A stretch of DNA of 64,000 nucleotides from contig JADNRX010000050.1 in the NCBI GenBank assembly GCA_015501595.1, positions 1-64,000 on the forward strand, given 5' to 3'. Every line of letters starts with the position of its first letter. The first letter of the stretch is position 1. Source of the DNA: Hymenopellis radicata (lineage: Eukaryota > Basidiomycota > Agaricomycetes > Agaricales > Physalacriaceae). The translations under genes and the position numbers were made by a program. The notes under the pieces are model-generated. The model was not told the DNA's origin. It made no database searches and was given only the letters and a program-made list of their open reading frames with translations. This document shows positions 22,440 through 33,957 of this stretch, piece after piece.

Positions 22440-23627
22440 ATGCCTGCTCATCTTCCCAAAGTTCGCGTCGCCGGTCAGCCTCTGTCATTCGTACCACGTC
22501 TATACTTTGACTGACATACTTTCTAGCATGCAATGTCGCTCCAGTATTCCTTGATACCGCCAAGACCGTACAAAAGGTCATCTCCCTCATAACAGAGGCC
22601 GCCGCTAACAAGGCCGAGTAAGTGTTCATTTACTTCGTTCCATATTGCTAATACAGACCGCCGCTCAACAGTCTCGTTGTATTCCCCGAAACCTTTATAC
22701 CCGCTTTTCCGGTCTGGTCCGCCCTCTCGTCTCCCCTTGAGAACCATGATCTGTTCTGCACGCTCGCGGAACAGGCAATCTTCATTGATGGACCCGAAAT
22801 CGCCCTTATCCGCGAAGCATGCCGGCGAAACAACATCTTCGCTTTCGTTGGCATTAACGAGCGATCACACGCTAGCATAGGCTGTATATGGAACGCTTCT
22901 GTTCTCATCGGCGATGACGGTTCCATATTAAACCACCATCGAAAGCTCGTGCCTACATTCTACGAAAAGCTCACATGGTCCCCTGGGGATGGCGCAGGCC
23001 TGCACGTTTCGGATACAAAACGCCTGGGCCGCATCGGTGGCTTAATATGTGGCGAGAACGGCAACTCCCTTGCCCGTTACGCCTTGATGGCACAAGGAGA
23101 ACAGCTGCATGTCTCTCGTCAGTCTTTCATATCCTTTTATGGACTAGTAGCATTTACTAAAATCGGCGTTGACAGTATGGCCACCGCTTTTCCCTACACG
23201 AAAGCCTGATGATGCAGGCAACTTCGACTTGGTAGCCGCCACACGTATACGCGTGGCCGCCCACTGCTTTGAGGGCAAGTGCTTCGGCATCATATGTTCT
23301 AGCTTCATGGATCAGGAGATGCGGGACTTCCTAGTCGCTCGGGACCCACGATCTGCTGAGATACTGGACAGAGTCCAACTCGGCGCGTCGTTATTCATCG
23401 ATCCCATGGGAAACCAGATCGGCGATGAGGTCAGAGGGAAGGAGGGCATCGCATATTGCGATATGGACCTCTCAAAGTGCATCGAGCCCAAACAGTTCCA
23501 CGACTTTGTTGGCGGGTACCAGCGGTTTGATATCTTCAAGGTGGAGATTAACCGTGATCGCCTAGAGCCTGTTACATGGACCTCGAGGAAGAGTGGCTGC
23601 TCCACACCTAGTTACCAAGAGTTATAG
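22440..23627 (+). CDS. Nitrilase (carbon-nitrogen hydrolase), about 350 aa
   Basis: Hydrolyses a nitrile (or cyanide) to a carboxylic acid or amide plus ammonia. Four exons are inferred. Exon 1 encodes MPAHLPKVRVA and splices to 'CNVAPVFLDTAKTV'. The catalytic triad is visible: Glu48 in 'VVFPETFIPAFPVW', Lys133 in 'NHHRKLVPTFYEKL' and Cys168 in 'GGLICGEN'. The 'PETFIPAFPVW' and 'HRKLVPTFYEKL' sequences are typical of the true nitrilase/cyanide hydratase branch rather than amidases. The C-terminal part is divergent but open to the stop at 23627. Neighbours are an SDR upstream and an aminotransferase downstream, all on the + strand. Natural substrate unknown. Confidence 0.88.
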
Positions 23628-24150
23628 GTTTCTTTCGGACTCCATCGAGTGTGTAACGTTTATGTTCCGAATCGATTGTGATACCATCCTTTCAGTTGCC
23701 AGCAGTATCGATGAAGCTGTCATTCGTCCTTCTTTTGAGCGGTGCTTGAAATTTTAGATTGGAAAGACGTGCGCGACGTCCTGGCTTTCCGCAGCCGCAG
23801 GCGAAGCCTTTCTTTAACTTACGACAAGATTGAAGTGCCGATGTCTTCTCCACTCTGTCTCTGGCGTACAGCGGCGAGGAGCTCCGCTGTTCACAATACA
23901 CTCAGTCCTATTCTGAGAGAGCTCTAGAAGAAGGCAAATCATGCTAGCTCTTCACGGTCAGTATCTTAGTCTAGGTATTCCACCGACTTGGCCTAAAAAA
24001 AGACAGCCACGCGATGCGCGCGTTACCACCTGACCTAATTTTAGCCCAATGATATAACAGCCTCGTGTCGTGGGGGTTGTAACTTGCTCTTGACCATTAA
24101 TCATCTATCTCGCAGAAACGACGCAACTTCATTTGACAACGGTTTGAAGG
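23628..24150. other. Intergenic between nitrilase and aminotransferase
   Basis: No gene was seen. Both flanking genes are on the + strand, so this should hold the nitrilase terminator and the aminotransferase promoter; neither is distinctive. Confidence 0.45.
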
Positions 24151-26666
24151 ATGACTGACAGTCAAACTACGTCAAGGCCCGGCACTCCGCGACTTAAAGA
24201 TCTGGTAGGTCCCGTCTGTTTCCCTAGTATTCCTCCCATCATGCATATCCATCTTCCCCATAATTCATCGTTTGCTCATGCTGTTCAACAGGTTAGGGAT
24301 GTTATCCGGCACTACAAACACGAGAAAGAATCGGAGGCGCACCAGGTATGTCTTTGATCAGGCGATCGCGGAAATATCATGAACGCCACGCTTAGATCTT
24401 TCGTCAATCCGCTGGACACAAACCCAAGGGCGTCCTCCCACAGACCATCAATCCTGTCTGAATTCGTCTCCTGCTGTATATGATTTGATTCTTAGTGTAT
24501 CCACAGGATGAGGAAACTGTGCCCGGAATTGAGCACCCTGGCAGCACCGGTGTCATCTACTGTTCCGATCGCGCCATGGCGAATGGATTCAGTTACGCTG
24601 AATCCCATGCTTGGGCTAACCTCGGTCAAGGCGCGCCTGAAGTGGGTCCTATCCCTGATTCAGCCCCTCGCCCAACCTCGATTCCTCTCCCTACCGACTC
24701 GCTGGAATACGCACCAACAACCGGCGTCAAAGGTATATCCCGCGTGGCCTTGATGGTGGCGTGATGTCCGCTCATTCAGTTCTGCACAGCCCTTCGGGAA
24801 GCGGTTGCTAATTTGTACAACGACACGTACAGGAAGGGGAAAGCCAGCCAGTATACGTACGAGAACGTGTGCATCGTACCCGGAGGACGTGCAGGACTTT
24901 CCCGCGTTGCAGCTGTGATTGGGGACGTTTACACAGTACGTGGGCGAGCGCGCTCATAACTGTTGGCCGTGGACTCACATGGGCATCAGTCTTACCAAAT
25001 CCCCGACTACACCGCCTACGACCAAGTCCTCAGCGCGTTCAAACGGCTCGTGCCCGTTCCCACGGCGTCAGTGAACTTCATCTTTCCGCCTTTTGTTCCT
25101 TGATTGACGTGTTCTTTTCCAAGTTTGGAGCCCCGTGTAAGAAATAACGATGGTCTCACTGCCGCTTGTTGATGAACGCCACTTTAGGACAAGTACAAGC
25201 TGGATATCGAACAGACAAAGGTATGACACGCCATTGTTATTGCCCACGCCTTGACGTGTATTATAGAAAGACATTCGTACTCAAGGCTTGGCCGTTATTT
25301 TGGCTTCTAACCCAAGGAACCCCACGGGACAAGTCATCAAGTAACCGTCTACTTTTATCTTTGTTCCGCGTTTCTAACACACACAATTCGCAGGGGTAAT
25401 GATCTCAAAGAATTGGTCTCTCTCGGGCGCGAAGGCACCACTGTGATTCTTGACGAGGTCCGGTCTCCACAACTTGTCAACTTTGCAGATCACACTGACA
25501 CTTCCTTCAGTTCTACTCCTGGTATATCTACCCCGAACACGACCGGGATTATGGACGGTCTATCTCATCTGCGGAATACATCCACGATGTCAACGATGTC
25601 GGTATTCTAATCGGCTATCTCGGGATATTGACTATTAATCCTCGCTTGTTATTAGGACTCTGTGATTATTGTAGATGGACTTACAAAGGTATATTGCGGC
25701 TTTGGGATTTGAAAAGTTGCCGATCGAGGGATTCTGATTCATCTTGACATGTAGAACTGGCGGCTTCCTGGTTGGCGTGTCTGTTGGGTTCTGGGTCCCA
25801 AGAACTTGGTTACCGCCCTATCTCAGTCTGGTGAGTACCCCATACATACATTAGGTGGCGACTGTGATTGCTAAACGTCCACTGCAGGGTCATTCTTGGA
25901 CGGAGGCGCTAATCATCCGTGAGCACTTGCCGCCGATGCTCGAATCCATCTGCTTATCGATTTACAGCATGCAGCTAGCTGCCCTCCCGCTTTTGGACCC
26001 TGTTTTCGTCCGTTCAGAAAAGGTAATTTCCTTTCAATGGTTGTATATATTGTTTTTTTATTAAGCTCCTCCTCAGATCGCCCTTCAAAAGCACTTCAAG
26101 ATGAAGCGCGACCACGTCCTCGCCCGTCTGCACGAGCTGCACCTCGACGTCGACATCCCGCCGACCAGCACGTTCTACATCTGGCTCAACCTCGAAAAGC
26201 TCCCAGAGCCCTTGAACAACGGTCTTGTGGGTGTCACTTCGTAAAGCCATAGTCTCTGTGAGTATTGACTTGGAGATTCATCGACAGACGTTCTTCGAAG
26301 AGCTCCTCAAAGAGCAGACCATCGTCATCCCGGGAATCTTCTTCGACATCAACCCTTCGCACCGCCGCAACCTCTTCCACTCGCCTTGCCATTCATTTGT
26401 GCGTCTCTCGTTTGGACCTCCCCTCGAGGACCTCGACAAAGGTCAGTGGACCGTATTCGGCGGACTGTAGGCGCTCACACAGTCCCTATAGGCCTAGATG
26501 CAATGGATCGCGTCCTTAAGAAAGCTAGAAAGCACGGCATGAGCGGATTCGGACATCAGTATGTGCATATCATTTGGAATTATTCTGCTCTAACCTAGCA
26601 ATGTTCAGCTACAAGAAGAGTGTCGATAAGAATGAGATGCCGCCCGAGTCCCCCACTGTGGCTTGA
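24151..26666 (+). CDS. PLP-dependent aminotransferase, class I/II, many introns
   Basis: Transfers an amino group between an amino acid and a 2-oxo acid using pyridoxal phosphate. About twelve exons. After splicing, the landmarks appear in order: 'NLGQGAPEVGP', 'YAPTTGVK', 'ENVCIVPGGRAGLSRV', 'IPDYTAYDQV', 'ASNPRNPTGQV' (substrate/PLP contact), 'TVILDEFYSWYIYPE' and the Schiff-base lysine in 'VDGLTKNWRLPGWR'. The C-terminal part has 'TSTFYIWLNLEKLP' and 'HSFVRLSFGPP'. The intron before 'DEETVPG' needs the acceptor 'ATCCACAG'. The joined frame has no stop. Exact substrate not predictable. It lies downstream of the nitrilase and convergent with the CwfJ gene. Confidence 0.82.
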
Positions 26667-26770
26667 GAGAAACGCGTGCAAAGAAGAGCATAAAGTTTTG
26701 TACAATATTTCGGGCACAAAGGAAACATCGAATACACGCGCATGGGTATACTACATGTAGAACATTGACA

Positions 26771-29390
26771 TCAACTGCTAGGATCGAAGGGCGCAAATGC
26801 CTGTTTGAACGCTTGCGCGTCTGCACGGTCTTCCTCTTCAGGTAACGTACACTCCTTCCAATCATGTCGATTTGGCGTGCCCAGAAGGGTGGTGATAACC
26901 TGTCTTTGCACCAAGTCAATTCCCAGAATTTAGACACCAAGACAAAAAGACCACTAACCTCCCAAACTGGATACTAAATGGAACATGGTCCTTCAATACA
27001 TGCACCATCATGCCCCCATCAGGAAGGTCAACCCTAAAGTAGCTTCCCCGCCCATTCGAGCACGAAGCTAGCGCGTCCTCCGCTCGTTCTTCAAAGTCGA
27101 TGCCCAACAGCTCGCCCTCTTCGACAAACGTCGATTCGACCGCGTCCTTGAGATTCAGCGGAATCGGCACGGCCTGTACATGCGCATGTCCGCCCTTCTG
27201 CCGCAGACGTCCTACTTCAAAAAAGACTGCGGCCATGTTGTGTTTCGCGAACATTGCACGTAGTGATGTTTTATATCTATCGCAGAATAGTCAGTTCGAT
27301 GGGGATTTGCAAGCCAAAACTGGGACGAACCGCTCGATCTCTTCGATTATAGGCGGGGCGAGATCCGGCGCTATGGTGTTGAGGGTGGGGTAGTGCGCTA
27401 TCGGTACGATGAGGACGTGCCCGCCACCGGGGACGTCGACGTGATCAGCAGCAGATTGGGTTGGTATGATTTGGCCTTTGGGCAATGTAACATAACATTC
27501 TGTCCCGATCGCCACGACGAGATGTTTACTAGAATCATGTTCAGTCGCTGTAACATGCATAGCAGAAAAAAGTAACACACGCCAGATTGGGACTGGACAA
27601 GCAGAACCAGCATTCGTCCGCTAGGTTCAAAGTTAGTCAAAGGGAAAATGAACGAAAACAAACGGATCTCACAAGTGATTTCCTTCGGTGGTCCGCGTCT
27701 TCCTCCTCCTCGTTGCCCCTGGGGACGGACGTTCGCCACAGGACAGTCGTCGAGATAATGGTTTTCACTACCACAAGCTCTGCAGACATATCCTTCTCTC
27801 GGCTTTTTGCCACCGGTATCCCCAACAGCATGTCGCGTTGGACAGTCGCGCACGAGATGACCAGGCTGGAGCTGATATCAGGAGGGAGTAGATTCGTAGC
27901 GGAAAGAAAGGACCTACAGTGTTGCAGATCTTGCAAATGTAGCCTTCTGGGGGTTTCGTCCGCTCCGGACATTGGTCAATGAAGTGCTAGTCACAACATT
28001 GAAAAAGAGTGCAATCATTAACCGGAAAACAGACTTACATCGGTTCCCTCACATCGCTTACACTTGTATCCTTCTGGAGGCTTGTCTCCTCGATCTAAAA
28101 CAACCTCAGAAAGGGACAGGAAAATGAAGAAAAATACACACCAACTCTTGCGCGCTTCACCGGCTTTTGCACATTCCCAAAAATGAAATTCTGACCAGAA
28201 TCATCCATCTCAGGAATCTCCCGTTTGCGCGTATATGCACTGCTTCAGTGAAGGGATTTTTGCTGGCATTGGCGGGTTTGCTCGTGGGGACAGCCGCAGG
28301 TCCATTCGGTGCTATCGAAAACGCATAGAACCACTGATAAAACGGTCAGGATATTGTTAGCTTTCAGGAAGGCATAATTACCCTTTGCTTCTTTCCCTCT
28401 GGGGGAGGACCACCGAACGCGCCCAAGGCTACAAATCGCGAAACACGCTCCACCTCATCCTTCCAAACGTAGGGTTCACGCTCCCAGAATATGGGGGACT
28501 GGCCCGCGCCTACGCTGAAGTGATAGCGAGGTTGCAGTCGACGCATGACATCATCTAGCGGGGGTGCGCAAGCGGCTGAGATTTCCGGGGGACTGAGAGG
28601 TAACGGGACAGCGGAAAACATGGGGATTGCAGCGGGCCAGACATTGGATATCATAATGTCGACGAGTTGGGAAGGTGACGAGCCGGATTTAATGGCTGCA
28701 AGGGATTTGTAGTTTTGGTTGGTATTGGAAGAGCCAAGGGTGTTGGAGAGTAGACGTTCTGTTGTCTGCGAGGCGAAGAAGGGAGACGCGAATCCCTGTG
28801 AAATGATGAGTAAATGAGAGAATAATGCGAGAGAGTCAACGAACGGGTGCCGCTTCAGATGTTGAATACATTTCTGGATCGTATATACCACCCAGACAGG
28901 CTATTCGCAAACCATTCGGGGTAGTAATGAGTCCAGATTTACCTGTAGACAGATGAGCGCAAGTTGTATCACGATTCGATACTTTCTCACTCAACATGAA
29001 CACATTTTTGCAGATTTCTCCTCCGGTCTTGGCGAATTTCTGGATGACAGAGTCCGGAAACGGGATCTTGCCTTGCATAATGTAGAATTCCAAAGGTGCT
29101 AGTAGGCTTTAATAGGTGTGACACGGTGGGCGACAAGTACACACCTTCGAGTTCGCCGTTTAGTAGCAGCTCCGTCTCATCATCGCCATCGCCATCAATC
29201 TTGGGCGGTCCAAAAAAGTCGCCCACACAGAGAACAAAATCGAATTTGCCGTGTTTCGCGTCAATGGCCTTTACTTTGGCAAAGAGGTCGCGTATCGAGC
29301 CTAACGCTGGGCCAACCGTCAGCCTACACAATCATTATTACGAATTTCTGAGGGAGATATTGATGCGCACACTTTTACTGCAGCCGCCAT
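26771..29390 (-). CDS. CwfJ / CWF19-like splicing factor (CWF19L1/Drn1 type) with zinc knuckles
   Basis: Family members associate with the late spliceosome and with lariat debranching. The start exon encodes MAAAVKV and splices to 'LTVGPALGSIRDLFAKV'. The N-terminal third is the metallophosphatase-like domain ('FDFVLCVGDFFGPP', 'LRIACLGGIYDP'). The middle holds three CCHC knuckles: 'YKCKRCEGTDHFIDQCP', 'YICKICN...GHLVRDCP' and 'YVCRACGSENHYLDDCP'. Then come the CwfJ C-terminal domains with 'ECWFCLSNP', a HIT-like 'GGGHVLIVPIAHYPT' and 'FEVGRLRQKGGHAHVQAVP'. The end is 'EEDRADAQAFKQAFAPF'. About nine introns. The gene is head-to-head with the right-arm zf-HIT copy, 361 bases apart. Confidence 0.85.
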
Positions 29391-29751
29391 CGTCGGTGTC
29401 GTTGCCGCCGCCTTGGTCGTTGGCGTTCGCGTTTAAGGACTGTTTAAGGTGATCGCGTCACGCTGTTACCGTAACACCTTTCTTGACCACGTGCTCCAAA
29501 TCTTTTTGCTCTTAACCTTTTCCTGCTTCTAGCTACAGGCTGCTACAGCCTTCCCAGAAAGGTCTACGATAGTTGTGGATTAAGGATTGGTTTTCTCCCA
29601 TTGAATCGTCGGAAAACAGCTGGAAATTCATATCAATAGAGACTGAGAGCAGCTCAGAGTCCTGCTTGACTTGCTCTAGACAAGTACAGTGAGTCATGGA
29701 GTTGTTAATGCTAAATACTTACAGCACTGAACCAAAACTTTCATTCTCTAG
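29391..29751. promoter_or_regulatory. Bidirectional intergenic region between CwfJ and right-arm zf-HIT
   Basis: 361 bases separate the two divergent ATGs. Arm homology starts at the zf-HIT ATG, so this region is not shared with the left arm. No clear TATA element. A bidirectional promoter is an inference from the spacing. Confidence 0.4.
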
Positions 29752-30756
29752 ATGGCTTCTTCTTCTGACATTGTTTGTAATTTGCAAGTCCTCACTTTAT
29801 CCCAATTCCATTACTAATAACCTTTTCTGCAGATGTAACAGACAAGTAGCAAAATATACTTGTCCATCTTGCAATGTCCCATATTGTTCTCTGGAATGTT
29901 TCCGGTGTCCTACACATGGTGAATGCTCTGAGGGATTTTATCGGAAAGAGATTACGACGGAGGGCGCGACGGCTAAAGCAGAGGAGCGAGTGAAGATGAT
30001 GGAAATGCTCAAGCGGCTGGAGGAGGCGGCGGAAGACGACGATGACGAAGAAGAAGAGGAGGATGTGGAAGACCGGTTTGCTGGCGTGAACCTCGACGAT
30101 ACGGACGCGCTTTGGCAACGCTTGACGCCGGAGGAGCGCGCTCGGTTCCTCGCGTCGCCGTTTTCGGTCTTGTCGTTTACACCGTGGTGGGAGGAAACGG
30201 GATCTGAAGCTAAACCGCCGCTACCGGATATTCCTGCTATTTTAAAGCCCTCCCCTACGATAGGGATTATGCACAATCTGTTCGCCATATCTGTCGCATA
30301 CGCCTATACTTGTCGGCACCTTGCAGTAACATCCGTCACGGACTCGGACGAGGCGCCCGGCCTCTTAACCACCTTCCTTCCTTTCCTTACGGAGACCAAC
30401 TCCACATTGGTATTCGCGTCCGTAGACGATGCTATCACTTCCCTTTCGTCCAAGGATGTTCCCGCATCTGCACTTCTCTCCGACGCCCTGGTTCTCCTCC
30501 GTCCGCACGTCGTTACAGAAGCGGGCTCCATCCGCACGATAATGCGTTGCGCATGCTGGGCGATCTGCACGACGCATTTATGAGGAAGCCCAAAGTACAG
30601 AGGAAGCTCGTATGGTATGCGGCATGCGTAAGGACGTGTGTTGGGAGGCAGAGTATGCTTGGACGAGTTGTGGATATGATTGCTGAACGACAAAAAGTAG
30701 TCGATGAGGAGAATAAAAACTTGGAGGAGTCGACGTCAAGCCTGAAGATAATATGA
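29752..30756 (+). pseudogene. zf-HIT (ZNHIT2-like) gene copy, frameshifted
   Basis: Exon 1 is 29752-29783 and exon 2 begins at 29833, with the same GC-AG intron as the left copy. The finger is complete ('CNLCNRQVAKYTCPSC', 'PYCSLECFRCPTH'). One C is missing near 30521 (GAAGCGGG against GAAGCCGGG in the left arm). This shifts the frame after 'HVVTEAG' and leads to a stop at 30583, and the original C-terminal part continues in another frame to 30756. About 80 residues would be lost. Either a young pseudogene or a consensus error. Confidence 0.8.
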
Positions 30757-30984
30757 TCTTGTATGTTTTGCTCAAATGAGACGCTTCTCGCTAATAGATT
30801 TTCTTGTGCCATAGATTGAGCGAACGACATTTGGTCCCAAAACGTTACTGGAGAGCCTCTGACTTCTCTTCTCTTGTCTTCTGTCGTGTTGGCGAACAAT
30901 TCGTGAATTATGCATAATATCGCGCACCCGCGCTGGCATTAGGTTTACTCCCAGGTGCCATCCTGAGGGTGGTCGCTTACAATG

Positions 30985-31665
30985 ATTGTCATCCTATACA
31001 GGCCGTCTCTCCACAAAGCGCCACAGATGTTTACACTCAAGATCTGCTCGGAAACGCCTAAATGGCATCCAAGAAGGCGCATCGAGCAGCGCGAAGAAAA
31101 TCACATCTTTCCTCCTCGGGCCAGGTTGCTGGTCCAACGAACTATGTGCCTTCTTCCGCGCAATATCGATGCCGGCGCTCTAGAATGTAACACTTGTCTG
31201 TCCCATGAATTGGAGGCCCGAATAATACCTTGAGCGGCTTTCTTTCCATGATTATCACCTAGCAACGCATGCTCAAATCGTATAACTCCTCCATCTCGGG
31301 CGAAGCCCCCGACGAACCCTTGGACGACTCCTTTGCGCGCGATATGATCGCCCTTCTACACCAAATGCCCGAACTGGAAACCCTACGAGTCGTTGAAACC
31401 AGAGCGCGGGGCCACTGCTCTTTATCGATGAGCTCTTGGCACTCTGGACTGAGACGGAAAAAGCTCAGTCACTAGCTGGTTTGGGGGAGGATCGGTAGCC
31501 GTCGGCGGGCTTGATTTCCATGCGAGAATGACGGGGTCAACGCTGAAGTTTGTGGTGCTCGGCGTTCGGAATGCTAGGGAGTTCCGGTCTTACGTGTTGG
31601 AATGTATGCGACAGTGGAAGTCAAGCATCATTATGGTAGAGTGGTCCCCGAGTATTCAGATAGAA
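30985..31665 (+). pseudogene. F-box 3' remnant (right arm)
   Basis: Mirror of the left-arm remnant. A 68-codon piece at 31269-31475 reads 'LDDSFARDMIALLHQMPEL' and 'LETLRVVETRAR', clearly related to 'DDSFARAIIALLRVMPEL' of the complete F-box protein next door. Downstream a broken frame holds a 'KFVVLGVRNAREF' reading, the family C-terminal motif. The upstream F-box half is missing. Confidence 0.7.
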
Positions 31666-31957
31666 TGTAGTTGTATTACTTGAAAAGCCACAAAGCGGAT
31701 TGCCATCCATCAACTCGACGGACACTGGTGTTGGGTGTTCTTACCAGTCGGCTACCAGAGCATCGACCGTTTTATAATGCTGATTTAGAAAGTACTCGAA
31801 GGAAGCCGACAATCTCTATTATCTTATGAGGCAGTGCTCCGAGTGATCGTGAAATAAATGATGTGACCGCAGCGGTCCTTTCTTCCGTTCCACCATCATC
31901 CACTAACGCCACATTGAGGCTCTTGCCCTACAATTTTACGAATAAATCAGCACTATC

Positions 31958-33851
31958 ATGGCTGCACGAAGCATCTTCATGATGGCCTTTGGCTATGGCA
32001 TGAAAGTAAGTTTACAGCTTTTTCTATCGTTCTAATTGGGCTAAGTTACACCTAGGCCCTTTTCAATTTGCTGCCTTTCTACTACTCTATCGACATCAGC
32101 GGATCTACGCAGAAGACAACGAGCAGCTATGTGGAGCTCTGCACTCAGTGCAACAATTCTATCCCTTTCACGTTGTACACGCCTCCGTTTTATGACAACA
32201 AACTCTTAAAAGCATTTTACACGCCTTCTGAAAGTGAAGTACGGGCGATCGAAAATGACCTCCTCGCACCGTCCGCGGAGCTAGCCGCGCTCGCAGATGA
32301 GATCAATCGCATCAAATCCCTGCTAAAGACATTAGAGGATCGCCACACTCATCTTAACATCCTCATCACCCGTACTCGCCAATTCATCGAACCTTCTCCC
32401 ATCCGCCGTCTTCCTGCCGAAGTGCTGTGTATGATTTTCGCACATTTCTGCCACATGCCCGTGTCTGTGACCTCAATGTGTAACGTTGCAGTTCCAGTCA
32501 CCCTCGCTGTGGTGTGCTCACAGTGGCGTACCATTCTTCTGGATACTCCTTTCCTCTGGACCCGGATCCATCTCGGGCCTAAGAATGGTCGCCTGCAATT
32601 GTCAATCGTCAACTGGATCTCAGTCGGAGCCTTCCGCTGATTGTACACATTCAGGACCCTCTTCATAGACGTCCTTCCGCCGGAGATAACGATGTTTATG
32701 AAGAAACGGACGAATACTTCAAGGCCGTCTTGAGCAGGATCTTTCAAGTGCTCCCTCGGTGGATGGAACTTCACCTTGAAATATCATTCGATCAACTAGA
32801 TGATTTCGGAGCTCTGCTGCAAGGCGCTCTACAGCCTCTAAATTCGCAAGGGCAGGACGACGACGATCACAGGAGCCCGATTACACCCGATCTGCTTGAG
32901 ACCGTTACGTTGAAAGTACCAGATATTCATGTCACGACCTTGGGCACGCCAACTTGCCTGCCGAAGATATTCGAATCGGCCCCCAAGTTCACATCCTTCT
33001 GTTTCTTCAATGAGGATAACTGCACGTACAGCGGTGACTCCTTTTGGCCTTCTCAGGGCTTACCTTGGAAACAGCTTGATAACATCATTCTCGAGCACCG
33101 GGACTTGCACGTACTCAACGAGCTTCCTGCAGAGTTCTTTAGCGACGGTAAGGAAGCGGAACTCGAACTCTACTTGCGACATTTGCCGTCCTATAGGCCG
33201 AACGCGCGTCTTGTGGCTAGCAAGTTCACATCCCTCAAGCTCGGGCCTGCTCACTGGAATGGCGATTTGCCGAGGTATCTCGAAGCACTATACGTGCCTA
33301 CTCTCAAGGACGTTGAGGTAGGTTGCGCCATGAGCCCCAGATACTCCTGGCGAGAGACTTTAGATGGCGGCCAGAACAACATTGGCTACCCGAACATCTT
33401 AGGTGCCCTTTTGGCCGCGATAACCAGATCGAAGTGCGCACTCAAATCATTCATATTTTACGTCTTCTCGGATGCTCCCGACAATGCATTCGACGACTCC
33501 TTTGCACGAGCCATCATCGCCTTGTTGCGTGTAATGCCCGAGCTGGAAACCCTCGAGATTCGCGAAGGCAAGGAGCGTGGACCATCGCTTTTCAGTGATC
33601 CCGAGTTCTTCACTCTCTGTAGTGCACCTGAGATGGGCGGATTGTTGCACAAGCTCGAGTCGCTGGAGTTGGTTTGGGCGGCGGATCGACGGCCGCCGGC
33701 AGACTTGGTCCCCCTGCTGCAGTCAAGAATGGGCGGGTCGGCGTTGAAGTCGGTTGTCCTTGGCATTCGGAAGGGCGGCGACCTACAGCCTGAGGTATTA
33801 GATTGTATGCGTCAACTGAAGGAGAGTGGGATCCGAGCGACATTGTGGTAG
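31958..33851 (+). pseudogene. F-box protein gene copy, frameshifted (right arm)
   Basis: Same two-exon structure as the left copy (exon 1 31958-32005, exon 2 from 32056). It is nearly identical to the left copy through the F-box ('SPIRRLPAEVLCMIFAHFC') and the C-terminal 'VVLGIRKGGDL' ... 'ATLW'. One A is missing near 32583 (AAGAATGG against AAGAAATGG), giving a stop at 32640. The rest of the frame is open from about 32590 to 33851. The product as written would be truncated at about 205 residues, keeping the F-box but losing the leucine-rich half. Confidence 0.8.
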
Positions 33852-33957
33852 TCAATGACGGTCATAGTATAGCGTAGTCATTTTAAATAATACTGTATTT
33901 TCGTTGCATAAACATCAAACATTCGTGAATCTATTCAAAGTATCGTAAGGGAACCAC

